A stretch of 64,000 nt of DNA, from assembly GCA_003586115.2 (NCBI GenBank), contig QVOM02000075.1, positions 117,838 through 181,837 on the forward strand, written 5' to 3'. The position numbers were made by a program, and so were the translations under genes. This stretch comes from Salvator merianae (lineage: Eukaryota > Chordata > Lepidosauria > Squamata > Teiidae). Below, one piece after another: positions 1-16,918 of this stretch. Numbering within the stretch: the first letter of the stretch is position 1; each line of letters begins with the position of its first letter. The notes beneath the pieces were generated by a model, which saw only the letters and a list, made by a program, of their open reading frames with translations, was not told where the DNA came from and made no database searches.

Positions 1-337
1 GAAGCCCGTGGGAAACCCCTTCGAGTGAAGGGGTGCCTTGATATCATCGGTAATATTTAACAGTGGATCTTCTTTATTGGCAAAGGGGCTGGATAGAAAA
101 CAGAATAGGGCCTTGGATGCAAAGGCCAAGGCTGAGTCCGAGGCAGGCTCGGGATGGCAGTTTTCGTGGTGTGTGCAGCAGGGCCTCTGGGCATGTACAG
201 AGTTGGGCCCATGCAGGATGGTCCATAAATACCCATTCCGCACCTCGTGCTGGTGGAAAGGTTGCTTCTTAGCAACTGTGGCACTCTGGGGTGGGGGGGG
301 CGTAATCCTTGCTTGCCCCTCCTGTTGTCTTCTGCTA

Positions 338-510
338 AGAACCTAAGAGGAGCTGGATCAGGCCAGGGCCCATCCAGTCCAGCCTCCTGTCTCGCCCAGT
401 GGCCCACCAGTTGCTTCTGGGCATCTCAAGCAGAAGGTGAAGGGAAAACCTTCACCTGCTCTCCATCCCTGCAAATGGCCTTGAGAGCATCCTGCCTGCA
501 CCCCCCCTTT
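338..510 (+). repeat. Interspersed repeat family A, copy 1
   Basis: This is the first of about eight copies in the window of one dispersed repeat. The forward form carries a 'ctggatcaggcc', 'cccatc(t/c)agtccagc', 'cagtggcccacc', 'gcatctcaagcagaag', 'cctgctctccatccctgcaaatggcc' order of blocks, and this copy shows all of them. I recognise the family as abundant in squamate genomes but cannot name it safely. It may be a SINE or the 3' part of a LINE. It lies upstream of TMEM59L and has no coding role. Confidence 0.75.
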
Positions 511-830
511 CCCTCGCTGCCCTTGCAGGCGACCCTTCCCTGGGGAGCCTGTGGCTGGCTGCTGAGCTTGGGGCTTCCTGCCCGGCGTCCTCTGTGCATG
601 CTCACGAACTCTGCCTGCACCTTGCGTCCCGGGCGGCCAGAAGGCAAGCCGCAGCCGGTCCTCAGTCCCGGCGGTTCCCCAGTCCCCGCGCCTCTGCGGG
701 GCCCCTCCCCTCCCCGCCCGCCGTGCTGGAGGCTCCTCCCCTCCCCTCCCCTCCCCTCCCTCCCCTCCCGGCTGCTCCTGCGCGCGCCCGCCTCCTGCAG
801 CTGCTGCTGCTGCTGCCGGCTCTCTCGGCC

Positions 831-6550
<5,720 letters not shown>

Positions 6551-7307
6551 GGACCCGGATTCCCCCTCCGGTCTTTCCCTCTGCAACCCCGTTCTCCTTC
6601 CTGGGAAAATCCCCCCCAGCCCCCCCTCCCCGTTTCCCTCCTATCGCATTGCACCCGCCCCCCTCCTCCCTTTGCCCAGGTAGGGGGTCCTGGAGCTCAG
6701 GCCCCTTCCCAGCAGGCGAGGCCAGAACCCACCTCCCCGCACCTTCGCCACTTCGGTTCACACCAGCAACAATATTTGGGGGCCATGACGGCTGATAGTG
6801 GCTGTTTTGAAATTTAACTCATCTTAGACCTCTGGGTCTTGACGGCCTTTTTTGTGTGGGAGGGGGGCTTGGGGGGGGTTGCTTGGTGTCACACAGGAGG
6901 GCTACTCGGGTTTTGGCGTTGTTGTTTTTCCCCATTTCTGTTGTTCCTGTTGCCCACCGAGCACGGGGTGGGAAAAATTCATGTGTATTCGAGTGTGCAA
7001 AGGTTCCTATCCAGATCGCTTCGCTGTGAGGCCAATTTCGGGCTTCTTTCCCCCAAGGAATAAGAGGAGGGTGTCCTGGGAATCCCTTCTCTGTCCGCCG
7101 CTCCACCAGTTTGGGATCTCTAGTTGCATTCTTGGGATTGGGAGCTTGCCCTAGATGAATAGCCTGCCCTGGGGGGCCGAATTCTACATCCACAGCCTGT
7201 GATTTTCGATATCCTTGTGTGCTGTGGATTTGGCACTGTCTCCCGTCACACGCATATGCAACGCTAGACCCAGCCAGAATTACTTGAGACTCACCTGCCC
7301 AGGTGTA

Positions 7308-7313
7308 AATAAA
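7308..7313 (+). terminator. Poly(A) signal AATAAA, proximal TMEM59L candidate
   Basis: A canonical hexamer in 'gtaaataaatacc', about 760 bases after the stop. The downstream sequence is only weakly GT-rich. Confidence 0.4.
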
Positions 7314-8452
7314 TACCCGAAAGCCGCTTTTTGATCACCAAGCAGCTTTCTGTGTGGTCCCTCCCTTTGAGGATTCTGGAGGGTGCATCCCTTTGAGTTC
7401 TGGGCTTGGACCAAAGGAGCCCCCACCCCGAAGAATTCCCAGCATGCCTTGGGAGGCACCTGTGCTCAAACCCACCTGGGCAAATCCAGGCTTAAGATCC
7501 CTGCCAAAATGGTTAGATTCCAACTATCGTCATAGCTCTTCTCCTGCACCCCGGTGCCCCAAAACAGTGACGGTTTTTACGCTGCTCCTTAGGCCAGGAC
7601 TTAACCTGGGGTGAGCGAAATGCGGACGTTCAGCCTACATCGACGCAGGGTTCGCCCCTCTGCGTCCCTCTCTTTCTGGTTGCGCGCGTGCGACTTGCCA
7701 TTCGAGTGGAGGAGAAACGAGGTTCTGTGTTTTCCCCCCTGCTTTGAAGGGCCACCCGGCCCACGGCCCGGTTTTGTTTCGGTTGCAGTTTTACTCCTGG
7801 TAGGGAACTTCAGGTGGGGAGACGCTGATCTTTGTTTTTTTATTGTTTTGCCAAGGCAAGAGGCTGTTTTGCCAGGTACTTTCCTACGCGTCTTTCCCAC
7901 TCTTGCCAGCCCTGGTCAAGGGTTGTGGCAGGTGCAAACGCTTCCTGCCGTTCTGGAAACTGTGAGGTTTGTTGTTGTTATTTTCGCACTGATCTCTGCT
8001 GGGCCTCCCACCCCTGTTCTGGGCCCAGTACGCAACCTGTGATGTGACACCCCCCCTTAGACGCCAGCGGGACGAACATTGGCTTCAAGCACCTATATAT
8101 GCCACCTAAAGCTTGTTTCTCTGTACATAGATTTCATTTCTTTTCCCTTCTACTGTTTGGGCTTGAAAACAGCCTTTTCTCTGCCACCCTCCTGATCCCC
8201 TCTGAACATCAGGTGGTAAAGCTAGCAAAAAACAAAAAGTTGCTTGAAACTTTTTACCATTTTCACCCCTCCTCTAAGTGTGTAAATCTTAAATCTACAT
8301 TCCGACATATCTGCTAGAAGAAGAATGCCAAGGGATGGATTTTTATGTCCTTTTAAGGTGGATTTCTTTCTGTCTGTCTCTCTCTTCATCCAAGCTTCTG
8401 CAAGGGGTCACCTTCTGTGTAAAGCTCAGCTGCGTCGGTGCAATCTTAATGG

Positions 8453-8458
8453 AATAAA
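8453..8458 (+). terminator. Poly(A) signal AATAAA, distal TMEM59L candidate
   Basis: A canonical hexamer followed within 15-25 bases by a GT-rich stretch (ctcttgtgtgtgtc), which is the usual downstream element. It is the best 3' end for TMEM59L. Confidence 0.65.
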
Positions 8459-8765
8459 GTCACGCTCTTGTGTGTGTCTATAACGCTGCCACTTTAACCA
8501 GACTGGGTTCCCTGCTGCCTTTTCCCCCCAAAAGGCACCTGGGTGGAATTCGGTGGAGCAGACATGAGGTTGTAATGTACTTAACGATATCAATATCTCT
8601 AATAAACCTTTTTTGTGTGTCCTGGAAGCATGAAGGAGAAATTATTTGTTTGCTAAAAGAAAAAAAAACACACACACGCAACGCTAGGAAAACGGCTGGT
8701 GCGGATTTCACTTTGTGTTTAGATCCGGAGATGGGAATAAGCATCTTCCATAACAACGCAAGCGG

Positions 8766-9062
8766 AGTTCTTCTGGATCAGGCCACAGCCCATCTAGTCC
8801 AGCATCCCATCTCACCCAGTGGCCTTCTGGGCATCTCAAGCAGAAGACGAAGGCAAAACCTTCACCTGCTCTCCATCCCTGCAAATGGCCTTCAGAGGCC
8901 TCCTGTCTGTCTCTCCAGTCTGGAGGTGGTACCTGGGCATCCGTTCTAGCAGCCATTGATTCACCTGGCCTCCATGGATAAAGAGGAGCCCGGCAGGATC
9001 AGGCCACAGCCCATCTAGTCCAGCATCCTGCCTCCCACAGCGGCCACCAATTGCTTCTGGAA
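8766..9062 (+). repeat. Two tandem copies of interspersed repeat family A
   Basis: The block GGATCAGGCCACAGCCCATC occurs twice, at about 8775 and 8997, both forward. The first copy is long (to the 'gcagccattgattcacctgg' part). The second starts afresh with 'aggagcccggcaggatcagg' and is short. The pair could be two insertions or a local duplication. Confidence 0.8.
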
Positions 9063-11191
9063 GGAAAGGGAGCTTGAGGCCAAGAAGAGGTTTGGAGAAG
9101 CAGGTGGGTCAGGAAAACACAGCAGAGGGAGTCTCTGCTCTCTGTTTGCCACCTGGTTCCACCAAGGTGGCCCTTGCTGCCCGCTCTCCGGAGCTCATCT
9201 TAAGGGAGAGAGAGATGCCTTGGGCATAAAGCAAAGCCCATCTGATCCCTGTGAGCAGACGGCGCAGAGGAAAACATTCCGGCAACAGCTGGACTTGTTT
9301 TTGTCAGGCTTTTACCGTGTTGCAGGGAGTGGGGAGAGGAAAGATTGAACAATAAACCCTCTTTCATCCCATCCAAGCTTGCATGGCACCACTGTCCCTC
9401 CACCCACTTAGCAGATCCCAAAATCCAGCCCCCCCCCCATCCCCAGGGCAGGAGAGAGGGAAGGGCCCTTATTTTTGGCCAGGTTTCCATCTATCCAGCT
9501 GGGTCAGCCCAGGACAAGACTCCGTTTATTTTTATTTATTTTTTTTGTCCTGGGCCTAGGAAGGGAACTTGACCCCAGGAGCTGGAAACTGCGTATGAAC
9601 TGTATATATTTTTTTAATATGTTGAAGATTAGGGACGAGACATCCACAGATACTTTACCTCTGACTCAGCCTGCAAAAGCACGCCAAACTGCAGTGCCGT
9701 TTCTCCTTAACTGCGGCTCTCTCAGGCAGGAGAGCCCGGGGTGGGGGGGATGCTCAGGAGGCGGCGGGATTTGAATCCAGAACTTTGCAAACCTAGGCTG
9801 GCCGGTCGCGCCTTACGCACTGGGGAGAGCAGAGGTTTCCAGGCTGGTTTTCATCTCCCTTGTCGCCATTTTGGGGTTGTTTTGCTGCCTTCCATAGTTA
9901 TGCTTTGGAGCTAAGGTTTTAGATATGGCTGCAGTATCCATCCTCAGAGGATCTGACAGCTAGAAGATGCTTTCAGGCGTCTTGTACGTCACCTTCTTAT
10001 AGACTCTGGCAAATGGCAGTGAGGTTGGTGATGTGCAATTGGGTTGCGTTGCGTTACTCCTAACAGCCGGTCCTTTGTGTGGTTGTCGGTCCTTTCCAGA
10101 TTGTGGTCCATCAGCATCGCCCCTGGTGTTGTTCAGGATGAGGCATGGTCTGTCCCTGGCTGTTCATTGCCTCCAACCCACCTAATCAGTTGCATTTGAC
10201 TCTTCTGACAGGACTCCTCTAGCAAGGTCCATGAGAATGTATGGGCCAGGGGCCTGATCCAGTGGGACACTTCCTAAGTTCTTACGTCTGATTCAGTGGG
10301 GCAGTTCTGAGATTCCGGCTGTAGCCACTTTAAGTGTGAGTTAGCTTCGTTTTCCTCATCCTCCTTCTGCCTCCTTTTTTTTTACTGTCTCTCCTCATAC
10401 ATTGGATGCCTAAACCTGAGAGCAGGAACCTTGTTTTGCCCCTTAAAATATACCACCTGCTTGGGACCGATGACAGCTTTTCTGGGTGATAGATATATAT
10501 ACACTTCTACCACCATAAAGACAATAATTCTGGGCTTATCTGTGTGCGGCGTTGATTGATTTCCACCAGGGGCCTCTTCGGGCCTCTCTGGTTAAACGGA
10601 GACAGATCACAAATCCCCTCGTGGAGTCCATAGTTTTCCGCGCTGCGCTTGTGCGTGCACTTTGCACGGAAACGGGGCTCCGGCTAAGCTCTCTCTGTGG
10701 CAAACGATCACAACCAGAAAAAAACAATTTGCAATGGGCTCTGCTCCTCTTCACCATCGGGGAGGTTTGCTCTTTCTTTTTTAAAAAAACCAATAATAAT
10801 AAATGTGGCTGTTTTCCCTCTCCTGACGGGGAATTACGCAGCCCCGCTAATCCGGCGACCTTTCTGTGCGGGGAAATGTGTCTGTGGTTGTGGAAAAACA
10901 GCTGGGTGTAGGTGGTTGGCACGAGAAAAACAGGCCTGGAATAAAATCTGCACCAGTAGGTGGGGTCTGTTCGCTGTTTAGGCAAATGCAAGCTGTACAG
11001 AAGAACAGCATTAGCCGCGGATTAGAGTTCAGTTGAAGGAAATAGTAGAACAAAAGAGGGAGATTTATTCCCCCCCCCCACTGATGTCTTGGGGTATTTG
11101 CCTGCTGACCAGTTGTGCGGACTTGCCTTATGGACACTGAGTTTGCTGTGTAAGTGTGCAGCATCTCGCAAAACATTACCACGTAGATACC

Positions 11192-11260
11192 TGGAGCTGG
11201 AGGTGATGACCTTAGGGATCATCTAGTCTGACCCTCTTGCCATGGTCAGGAAAGCAAATT
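11192..11260 (+). repeat. Interspersed repeat family B fragment
   Basis: Shows the 'gagctggaggtgatgacc', 'ttagggatcatctagtctgaccct' blocks. The same element appears at 58398-58440, 59716-59800 and, by its first half, 62810-62850. The family name is unknown to me. Confidence 0.6.
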
Positions 11261-11339
11261 GAACTGTTGTTTGGAAGTAGCCTTTTCTTGAATTCCCTCG
11301 GGGAGAGGAAGCCCATAACCGCCCTGTTTTTTTCTCCTA

Positions 11340-11706
11340 TTTAGCTGGGATCTGGGACTGACAAGGGAAAGTATTTTTTCACCCAGAGGGTCACTGGTTA
11401 TGGAATTTACTACCGGAAGAGGTGGTGGTGGTGAGCAACCAGACCGAATGGCTTTAAGAAAGGGTTGGACAGATTCATGGAGGACAGGTGTATCAGTGGC
11501 TACTTAGAATGGAAGCCCAGGTACCACCTCCATTTTGGAGAGACAGGCAGGATGCCCCCGAAGGCCGTTTGCAGGGAGTGGAGAGCAGGTGAAGGTTTTG
11601 CCTTTATATTCTGCTTGAGATGTCTGGAAGCAACTGGCGGGCCACTGGGTGAGATGCGATGGTGGACTAGGTGGGCCTGATCCAGCAGGGCTCCTCTTAT
11701 GTTCTT
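11340..11706 (-). repeat. Interspersed repeat family A, long copy (reverse)
   Basis: This copy extends further than the others. It includes 'ttatggaatttactaccgg', 'gaatggctttaag', 'ggttggacagattcatggag' and 'gtatcagtggctac', then the common core ending in 'ctgatccagcagggctcctcttatgttctta'. It shows that the core repeat is the end of a longer element. Confidence 0.75.
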
Positions 11707-12339
11707 ACGTGCTTCTGCTTCATCTTAAGGCTCTTCTTTCTGGTTTCAGCATCCGGGCCTGCGGAGACCCGTTCGTGCCCGTCTTGCCCCTTTTGTTCTT
11801 GCCTTCTCCCACCAGAACAACTCCAGCTCCCTCACAGTTCTGCTTTCACGCCACGGACCAGACGGCCCTTGGGGGAACCACCTCATGCCCGGCAGGTTTG
11901 TGTGCCGTGACCGTTGCTCAGAGTGTCCTGCCACCTGTTTGGGCACCACTGGCACGCAGCTCTGCCATCTGCGGGGCGTGGGCGAATCGTGCGCCAGGGT
12001 TGCTGGCTGGCCCCGTGATCCAGCAGCATAACAGGGGCTTCGGCGTTTGAAATCGTGCCGTCCAAGGAGCCGTTCGCTGGGGTGAATCGTCTTGGCATCC
12101 AGCTGCCGAGAACATTGTTTCCTGCATAGGGCGGCAAGAGGGAGACCCGCAGGGATAGACTGCACCTGTATCTGGATGTTCTGGGGCCTCGCTTTCTCTT
12201 TTCCCTCCTCTGGATACAGCTAAGCAGCCCACCTTGAAAGGCTGTTGTGAAGGCAGTATGGGACCCCGCGGGCAGGAGAGGGGTGAGACAGAAGCCCCCC
12301 GAGCCTCCCACCGCGGGGCTCCAGGCGCTGTGGTCCCCT

Positions 12340-12464
12340 CCCTCCCGGAGGACTCCATCTCCCAGCATGCCCCGCGGCGCGTCCGTGCTGCAGTGCTTGC
12401 CTGCCTCCCCCGCGCGGGGCTTGCTGGGAGCCGTAGTCCGCTTGGCGGCGGCAGCGGGCGGAGG
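12340..12464 (+). promoter_or_regulatory. KLHL26 promoter with an inverted pair of ZNF143-type sites
   Basis: At 12352-12375 the plus strand reads ACTCCATCTCCCAGCATGC followed by cccgc. At 12414-12438 the minus strand reads ACTACGGCTCCCAGCAAGC followed by cccgc. Both match the ZNF143/THAP11 consensus (ACTACAnnTCCCAGnATGC). The sites face each other about 60 bases apart and lie 30-110 bases before the start codon in CpG-rich DNA, a typical housekeeping arrangement. Factor binding is inferred from motif match. Confidence 0.65.
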
Positions 12465-15400
12465 ATGGCGGAGTCCGGCGCGGGCGAAGCCTTTGCCGCC
12501 TCCGGGGGTCCCGCCACGCCGGGCAGCTCCGGGGGCACCTCCGGTACAGGGGGAGGCGGAGGGGGGAGCAGCGGCAGCGGCAGCGGGGGCGGCAGGAGCA
12601 GGTAAGGGAAACGGGAGGGGGGTTCCCCTTCCGCTGCGCCTCTCCCCCGCTATAGCACGCCTCTTTGGCAATCCCCGCTGGCTCCTGTGTAACACGGAGG
12701 GTTCCTCCCTCCCTCCCTCCCTTGCCCCCCCTTCTTGCCCTCCCCTCCACGCCCCAGTCTCCCCTTGGCTCCCCCCTCCTTATATTGACCCCCGTCTTGC
12801 CTAGGCTTCCCTGCCCCCCCTCCCTTTCCCTCCCCTCCGCTGGCTTGCGGTTATGGGTGGCATTCATGCCCCCCTCCCTCCCTCCAGGGAGCCCAAGGAG
12901 GGCCCCCCCAGTACCCTCCCCCGTTTCATCTTCACAACCACCCTGTAAGGTAGACCTGGCTCAGAAGCAGGGTTCCCCCCGGGCAGCAGTGGGGCTTCGA
13001 ACCCAGGCGCCCCAGGACCAATGCCTTGGGCACTGACGCTTTTCACCTGCAGACCCATCGAGTTCTGCCCCCCAGGTTCTAATTCCCCTCCATTCCCCCC
13101 CCCCCAGTTTGCCCTCTGCTTCCTACTGCTCTTGGAATTTCCCCCTTTCTCTTCTCTCTCAGCTCCCCCCCTTGCTTCCTTCCATGCTGCCTCCCTTCCT
13201 GCCCCCATTTGTGGCCCTTCCCCATTAACTTTCACTCGTGGCTGATGGAATGGGGTCAGACTAGATAGCCTCCGGCTCTCCTCACTCCTGCTGCGACGCA
13301 GACAGAAAACCCGCCTTGCTGTGAGAAGCCGCTGCACGTTCCCAGGGTTTCCGAGGCCGCCCTGGGGAGATGGATGTTCACAAAGGTCTTTCTGTGGGTC
13401 GTACAAAATTCAGAAGACCATCTCATGATGGGTCTTTTTTGTGGTGGCACCTGCCTCGTGGAACACCCTCCTCTCTGGTCTCTGTGAGGCACCTTCTGAA
13501 GACCAGTCGTTTCACCGAGACATTCCCTATGTTGCTTTCCCTACTCTACCAGACTTATATAATTCATTATTTCCGTCCCCTTCTAGCATGGCAGACAAGA
13601 GTGCCACCTTGAAATGCACGTTCTCGGCTCCGGGCCACAGTGCCACCCTCCTGCACGGCCTGGCCTCCCTCCGGGCTCAGGCCCAGCTGCTGGACGTCAT
13701 CCTGACCATCAACAACGAGGCCTTTCAGGTGCACAAAGTTGTCTTGGCCGCCTGCAGCGACTACTTCAGGTGAGGCATCCTGGTAGAGCAGGGCTTGTCC
13801 CTCCACAGCTGCTTGCGGGCGGGAGCTTTGCCACGACTCTCAAGCCTCCATGGCCCAACGAACGGATGCCTGACTTGCACCGAAAAGGTCTCTGGTTTGG
13901 GGACATAACCAGGGTATATAGGACTCCTGGGAAAGTGAGCAAGAGTGAAATAATAAGTAAGCACGAACTCTCTGACAAAAAGCCATGCTTGCTAAACAGT
14001 AGTTATGCCCTGCTTAAGTTCGGCCATAGGAGCGCCCCGTTAGACGTGGGAGATCGCTCCCATTGAAAAGCCATCCTGCCACATTTCACACAACAGTGAG
14101 TCAACGAAGAGGCCGCCGGCCACGCGGCAGCCCAGTGGCCAGCTGTGCCCTTTGACCTTTCTGCCCCATTTGTGCAGCCAGGCAAACATGGCCCCTCTGG
14201 TGTGCGTTCCTCGTTCGCAGCCCAGGAGGAACCAAGGGGCAAAGGAAAGAGTCCCTCCAAATTCAGGGCAGTTCCCTTGCTCTGATTTTTCATCCCTGTT
14301 CGGCTGATCCAGAGCTTTCCTTCGCCCTGCATGGTTGAAGCGGCTTAAGAGATACGCTGACTAATACCCAGTCGGCATGTTTCTCCTGGGCAAGTAATAC
14401 CATTTAGTGGCTTAGCCTGGCACAGGCCTGCGTTTTCTGCTGCAAAAAGTGACCCAGATCGGCACACAATTTGCCCTTTGTTTAAAGATATGGAGACTTC
14501 CCAGCCACCTAGTTTCCTGGTCTCCCAGCTAGCATGCAGGCCGTTTAATTCTCCGAACCAAGGAGTCAGCCCAGTTATCCTTTTGAGATAACCTTACCTT
14601 GACTTGACCGCTTCAATTTTTATTAAGCGCTTCATCACAAAAGCCTCACTACCGATGCATTTGGGTTTGTTTCTCTCCTTTCTCTTTATTTATTTATTTT
14701 TATTTTTTTTTAAAGTCTAAAGCAGCTTGACAGCATTGGCACGGAAGCAAAGCAAAAATCGTTTACGGGGAAATGGATGTAGAAAACACGAAAGCGGCCG
14801 ATAAAAGCCTTGCAGAGATTTTATTTCTTTGCTTATTTCTTTGCATTTTCATCCTGCCCTATACCCAACGGTTTCAGCGCAGGTTACGGCAATAAAAAGA
14901 AAATAGAAAATGAACCTACTAAAAACAATAACAGGGCCTGGAAGCGGAGAGGGGAAGCTTCCCGAATCTCCTGAATATGTCAAGTGAAAGTGCCTAGCGC
15001 ACCTCAGGAGGAGACCTGTTCCACTGCCCGGGGGCCACCACCGAGAATACTCTATCCCAGGTCCTTGCCCTTTTAGCGACTGAAGGTGGTGGTACAACCG
15101 AGAGAGCAGGTGGAGGTGGGAGGGGGCGGTTTTAGAAGCTGTAGAGTCCAGGCCAACTGGGAAGACCACCCTCTAGAAGCGGTTGGCCGTGCAGCTCTTA
15201 ACCAGATGGGGTCGGTGGTCTCTTTTCGGGGAGAAGTTTAGTGGTCGGCTGCGCAGACGGGGGGAGGGGGGGGATCTGTTGACCCTTAGGAAGGGCGGGC
15301 CTGACCCCTTTCTCTCTCGCGACCCCTGTCGTTCAGGGCCATGTTCACCGGCGGCATGAGAGAATCCAGCCAGGACGTCATTGAGCTGAAGGGCGTCTCC

Positions 15401-16918
15401 GCCAAGGGCCTGAAGCACATCATCGAGTTCGCCTACAGCGCCGAGGTCACCCTGGACCTGGAGTGCATCCAGGACGTGCTGGGGGCGGCCGTCTTCCTGC
15501 AGATGGTGCCCGTGGTGGAGCTCTGCGAGGAGTTCCTCAAGTCCGCCATGAGCGTGGAGACCTGCCTCAACATCGGGCAGATGGCCACCGCCTTCAACCT
15601 GGCCTCGCTGAAGGAGTCGGTGGACGCCTTCACCTTCCGCTACTTCCTGCAGATCGCCGAGGAGGAGGACTTCCTCCACCTACCCCTGGAGCGCCTGGTC
15701 TTCTTCCTGCAGAGCAACAGGCTGAAGAGCTGCCGCGAGATCGACCTCTTCCGCGCCACCGTCCGCTGGCTGCAGCACGAGCCGGGGCGCCGGGGCAGCG
15801 CCAGCCAGGTCCTCTGCCACATCCGCTTCCCGCTGATGCGCTCCTCGGAGCTGGTGGACGACGTGCAGACGCTGGACATCATGGTGGAGGACGTGCTGTG
15901 CCGGCAGTACCTGCTGGAGGCCTTCAACTACCAGGTCCTGCCCTTCCGGCAGCACGAGATGCAGTCGCCGCGCACCGCCATCCGCTCGGACGTGCTCTCC
16001 CTGGTCACCTTCGGCGGCACGCCCTACATGGACAACGACCGCACCGTCAGCGGCAAGGTCTACTGCCTGCCGGACCGCAGCGCCCGGCAGTTCAAGGAGC
16101 TGACGGAGATGGAGCTGGGCTGCAGCCACGCCTGCGTGGCCGTGCTGGACAACTTCGTCTACGTGGTGGGCGGGCAGCAGCTGCAGTACCGCAGCGGGGA
16201 GGGGGCGGTGGACGTCTGCTTCCGCTACGACCCCCACCTCAACCAGTGGCTGCGCATCCAGGCCATGCAGGAGGGGCGCATCCAGTTCCAGCTGAACGTC
16301 CTCCACGGCACGGTGTACGCCACGGGCGGCAGGAACCGCTCCGGCAGCCTGGCCTCCGTGGAGCGCTACTGCCCCAAGTCCAATGAGTGGAGCTACGTCT
16401 GCTCCCTGAAGCGCCGGACGTGGGGGCACGCGGGGGCCGCCGTGGGGGGCAAGCTGTACATCTCGGGGGGCTACGGGATCTCCGTGGAGGACAAGAAGGC
16501 GCTCTACTGCTACGACCCCGGCTCGGACCAGTGGGACTTCCGCGCGCCCATGAACGAGCCCCGGGTCCTGCACGCCATGGTGAGCGCCAGGAACAGGATA
16601 TACGCCCTCGGGGGCCGGATGGACCACGTCGACCGCTGCTTCGACGTCCTGGCGGTGGAGTATTACGTCCCCGAAGCCAACCAGTGGACCACGGTCACCC
16701 CCATGCGGGCGGGGCAGTCGGAGGCCGGCTCCTGCTTGCTCGGCAAGAAGATCTACATCGTGGGCGGCTACAACTGGCACCTGAACAACGTCACCAGCAT
16801 CGTGCAGGTGTATAACACGGAGACGGACGAATGGGAGCGGGACTTGCATTTCCCAGAGTCCTTTGCAGGCATCGCTTGCGCGCCGGTCATTCTGCCGCAG
16901 ACCCTGGCCCGGAGATGA
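12465..16918 (+). CDS. KLHL26: KLHL26, Kelch-like protein 26 (3 coding exons)
   Basis: Exons: 12465-12601, 13587-13769, 15337-16918 (TGA 16916-16918). They join in phase 2 at both junctions to 633 aa. Exon 1 encodes a low-complexity Gly/Ser head starting MAESGAGE, like human. The BTB domain (about 70-178) spans exons 2-3 and includes LLDVILTI, HKVVLAACSDYF and AAVFLQM. BACK follows (about 180-285). Six kelch repeats follow, each with a Gly-Gly pair (TFGGT, VVGGQ, ATGGR, ISGGY, ALGGR, IVGGY), forming a beta-propeller to about residue 620. BTB-BACK-Kelch proteins usually serve as substrate adaptors for CUL3 ubiquitin ligases; the substrate of KLHL26 is not known to me. Most of the protein sits in one large GC-rich terminal exon, as in mammals. 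A second in-frame ATG opens at residue 47 in exon 2, so a shorter product lacking the Gly/Ser head is possible. Confidence 0.97.
12920..13025 (+). repeat. Decayed interspersed repeat in KLHL26 intron 1
   Basis: The 'catcttcacaaccaccctgtaaggtag' ... 'gggcttcgaaccca' order resembles a tRNA-related SINE/MIR-like end seen commonly in lizards. It is degenerate, and the family is uncertain. Confidence 0.4.
13395..13580 (+). mobile_element. LINE 3'-ORF remnant next to the KLHL26 exon 2 acceptor
   Basis: The 'gtggtggcacctgcctcgtggaacaccctcc' region followed by '...ttctgaagaccagtcgtttcac' translates to the decayed reverse-transcriptase tail (pattern LxxGTPSS...LLKTSRFTETF). It is the same element class as at 1855-2115, 5'-truncated and inactive. 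It ends within tens of bases of the exon 2 acceptor at 13585-13586. Confidence 0.5.
14850..15110 (-). mobile_element. LINE 3'-end fragment (reverse) in KLHL26 intron 2
   Basis: Read on the minus strand, 'agtattctcggtggtggccc' ... 'gtggaacaggtctcctcc' gives the LINE ORF2 C-terminus. It is followed by the tail seen on the plus strand as 'catcctgccctatacccaac'. Orientation is opposite to the gene. The fragment is inactive. Confidence 0.55.

Larger units (their letters stand above)
6551..8475 (+). other. TMEM59L: TMEM59L 3' UTR (predicted)
   Basis: There is no further homologous coding sequence after TAA. The stretch keeps transcript-like composition up to a canonical AATAAA at 8453-8458, which predicts cleavage near 8475. 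An earlier AATAAA at 7308-7313 could give a shorter form. Cleavage sites were not observed directly. Confidence 0.55.
8476..12290. other. Intergenic spacer TMEM59L-KLHL26
   Basis: No ORF here resembles a known protein and no exon of either neighbour was found. It holds family A repeats (8766-9062, 11340-11706), a family B fragment (11192-11260), an A/T microsatellite around 9520-9550, and a tRNA-like B-box remnant ('gggatttgaatcc', about 9766-9778) suggestive of a decayed SINE. The rest appears non-coding. Confidence 0.6.

Noticed and set aside
735..770. Candidate CRISPR-like or minisatellite array
   Set aside because: Only short CCCCT units with no spacers; a promoter simple repeat in a vertebrate genome.
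11883..12695. 270-codon minus-strand frame over the KLHL26 promoter
   Set aside because: It lies in a CpG island, has no homology and overlaps promoter motifs and exon 1. Probably chance.
15463..16386. 307-codon plus-strand frame overlapping KLHL26
   Set aside because: Arg/Gly/Pro-rich frame shadow of the kelch-coding sequence.
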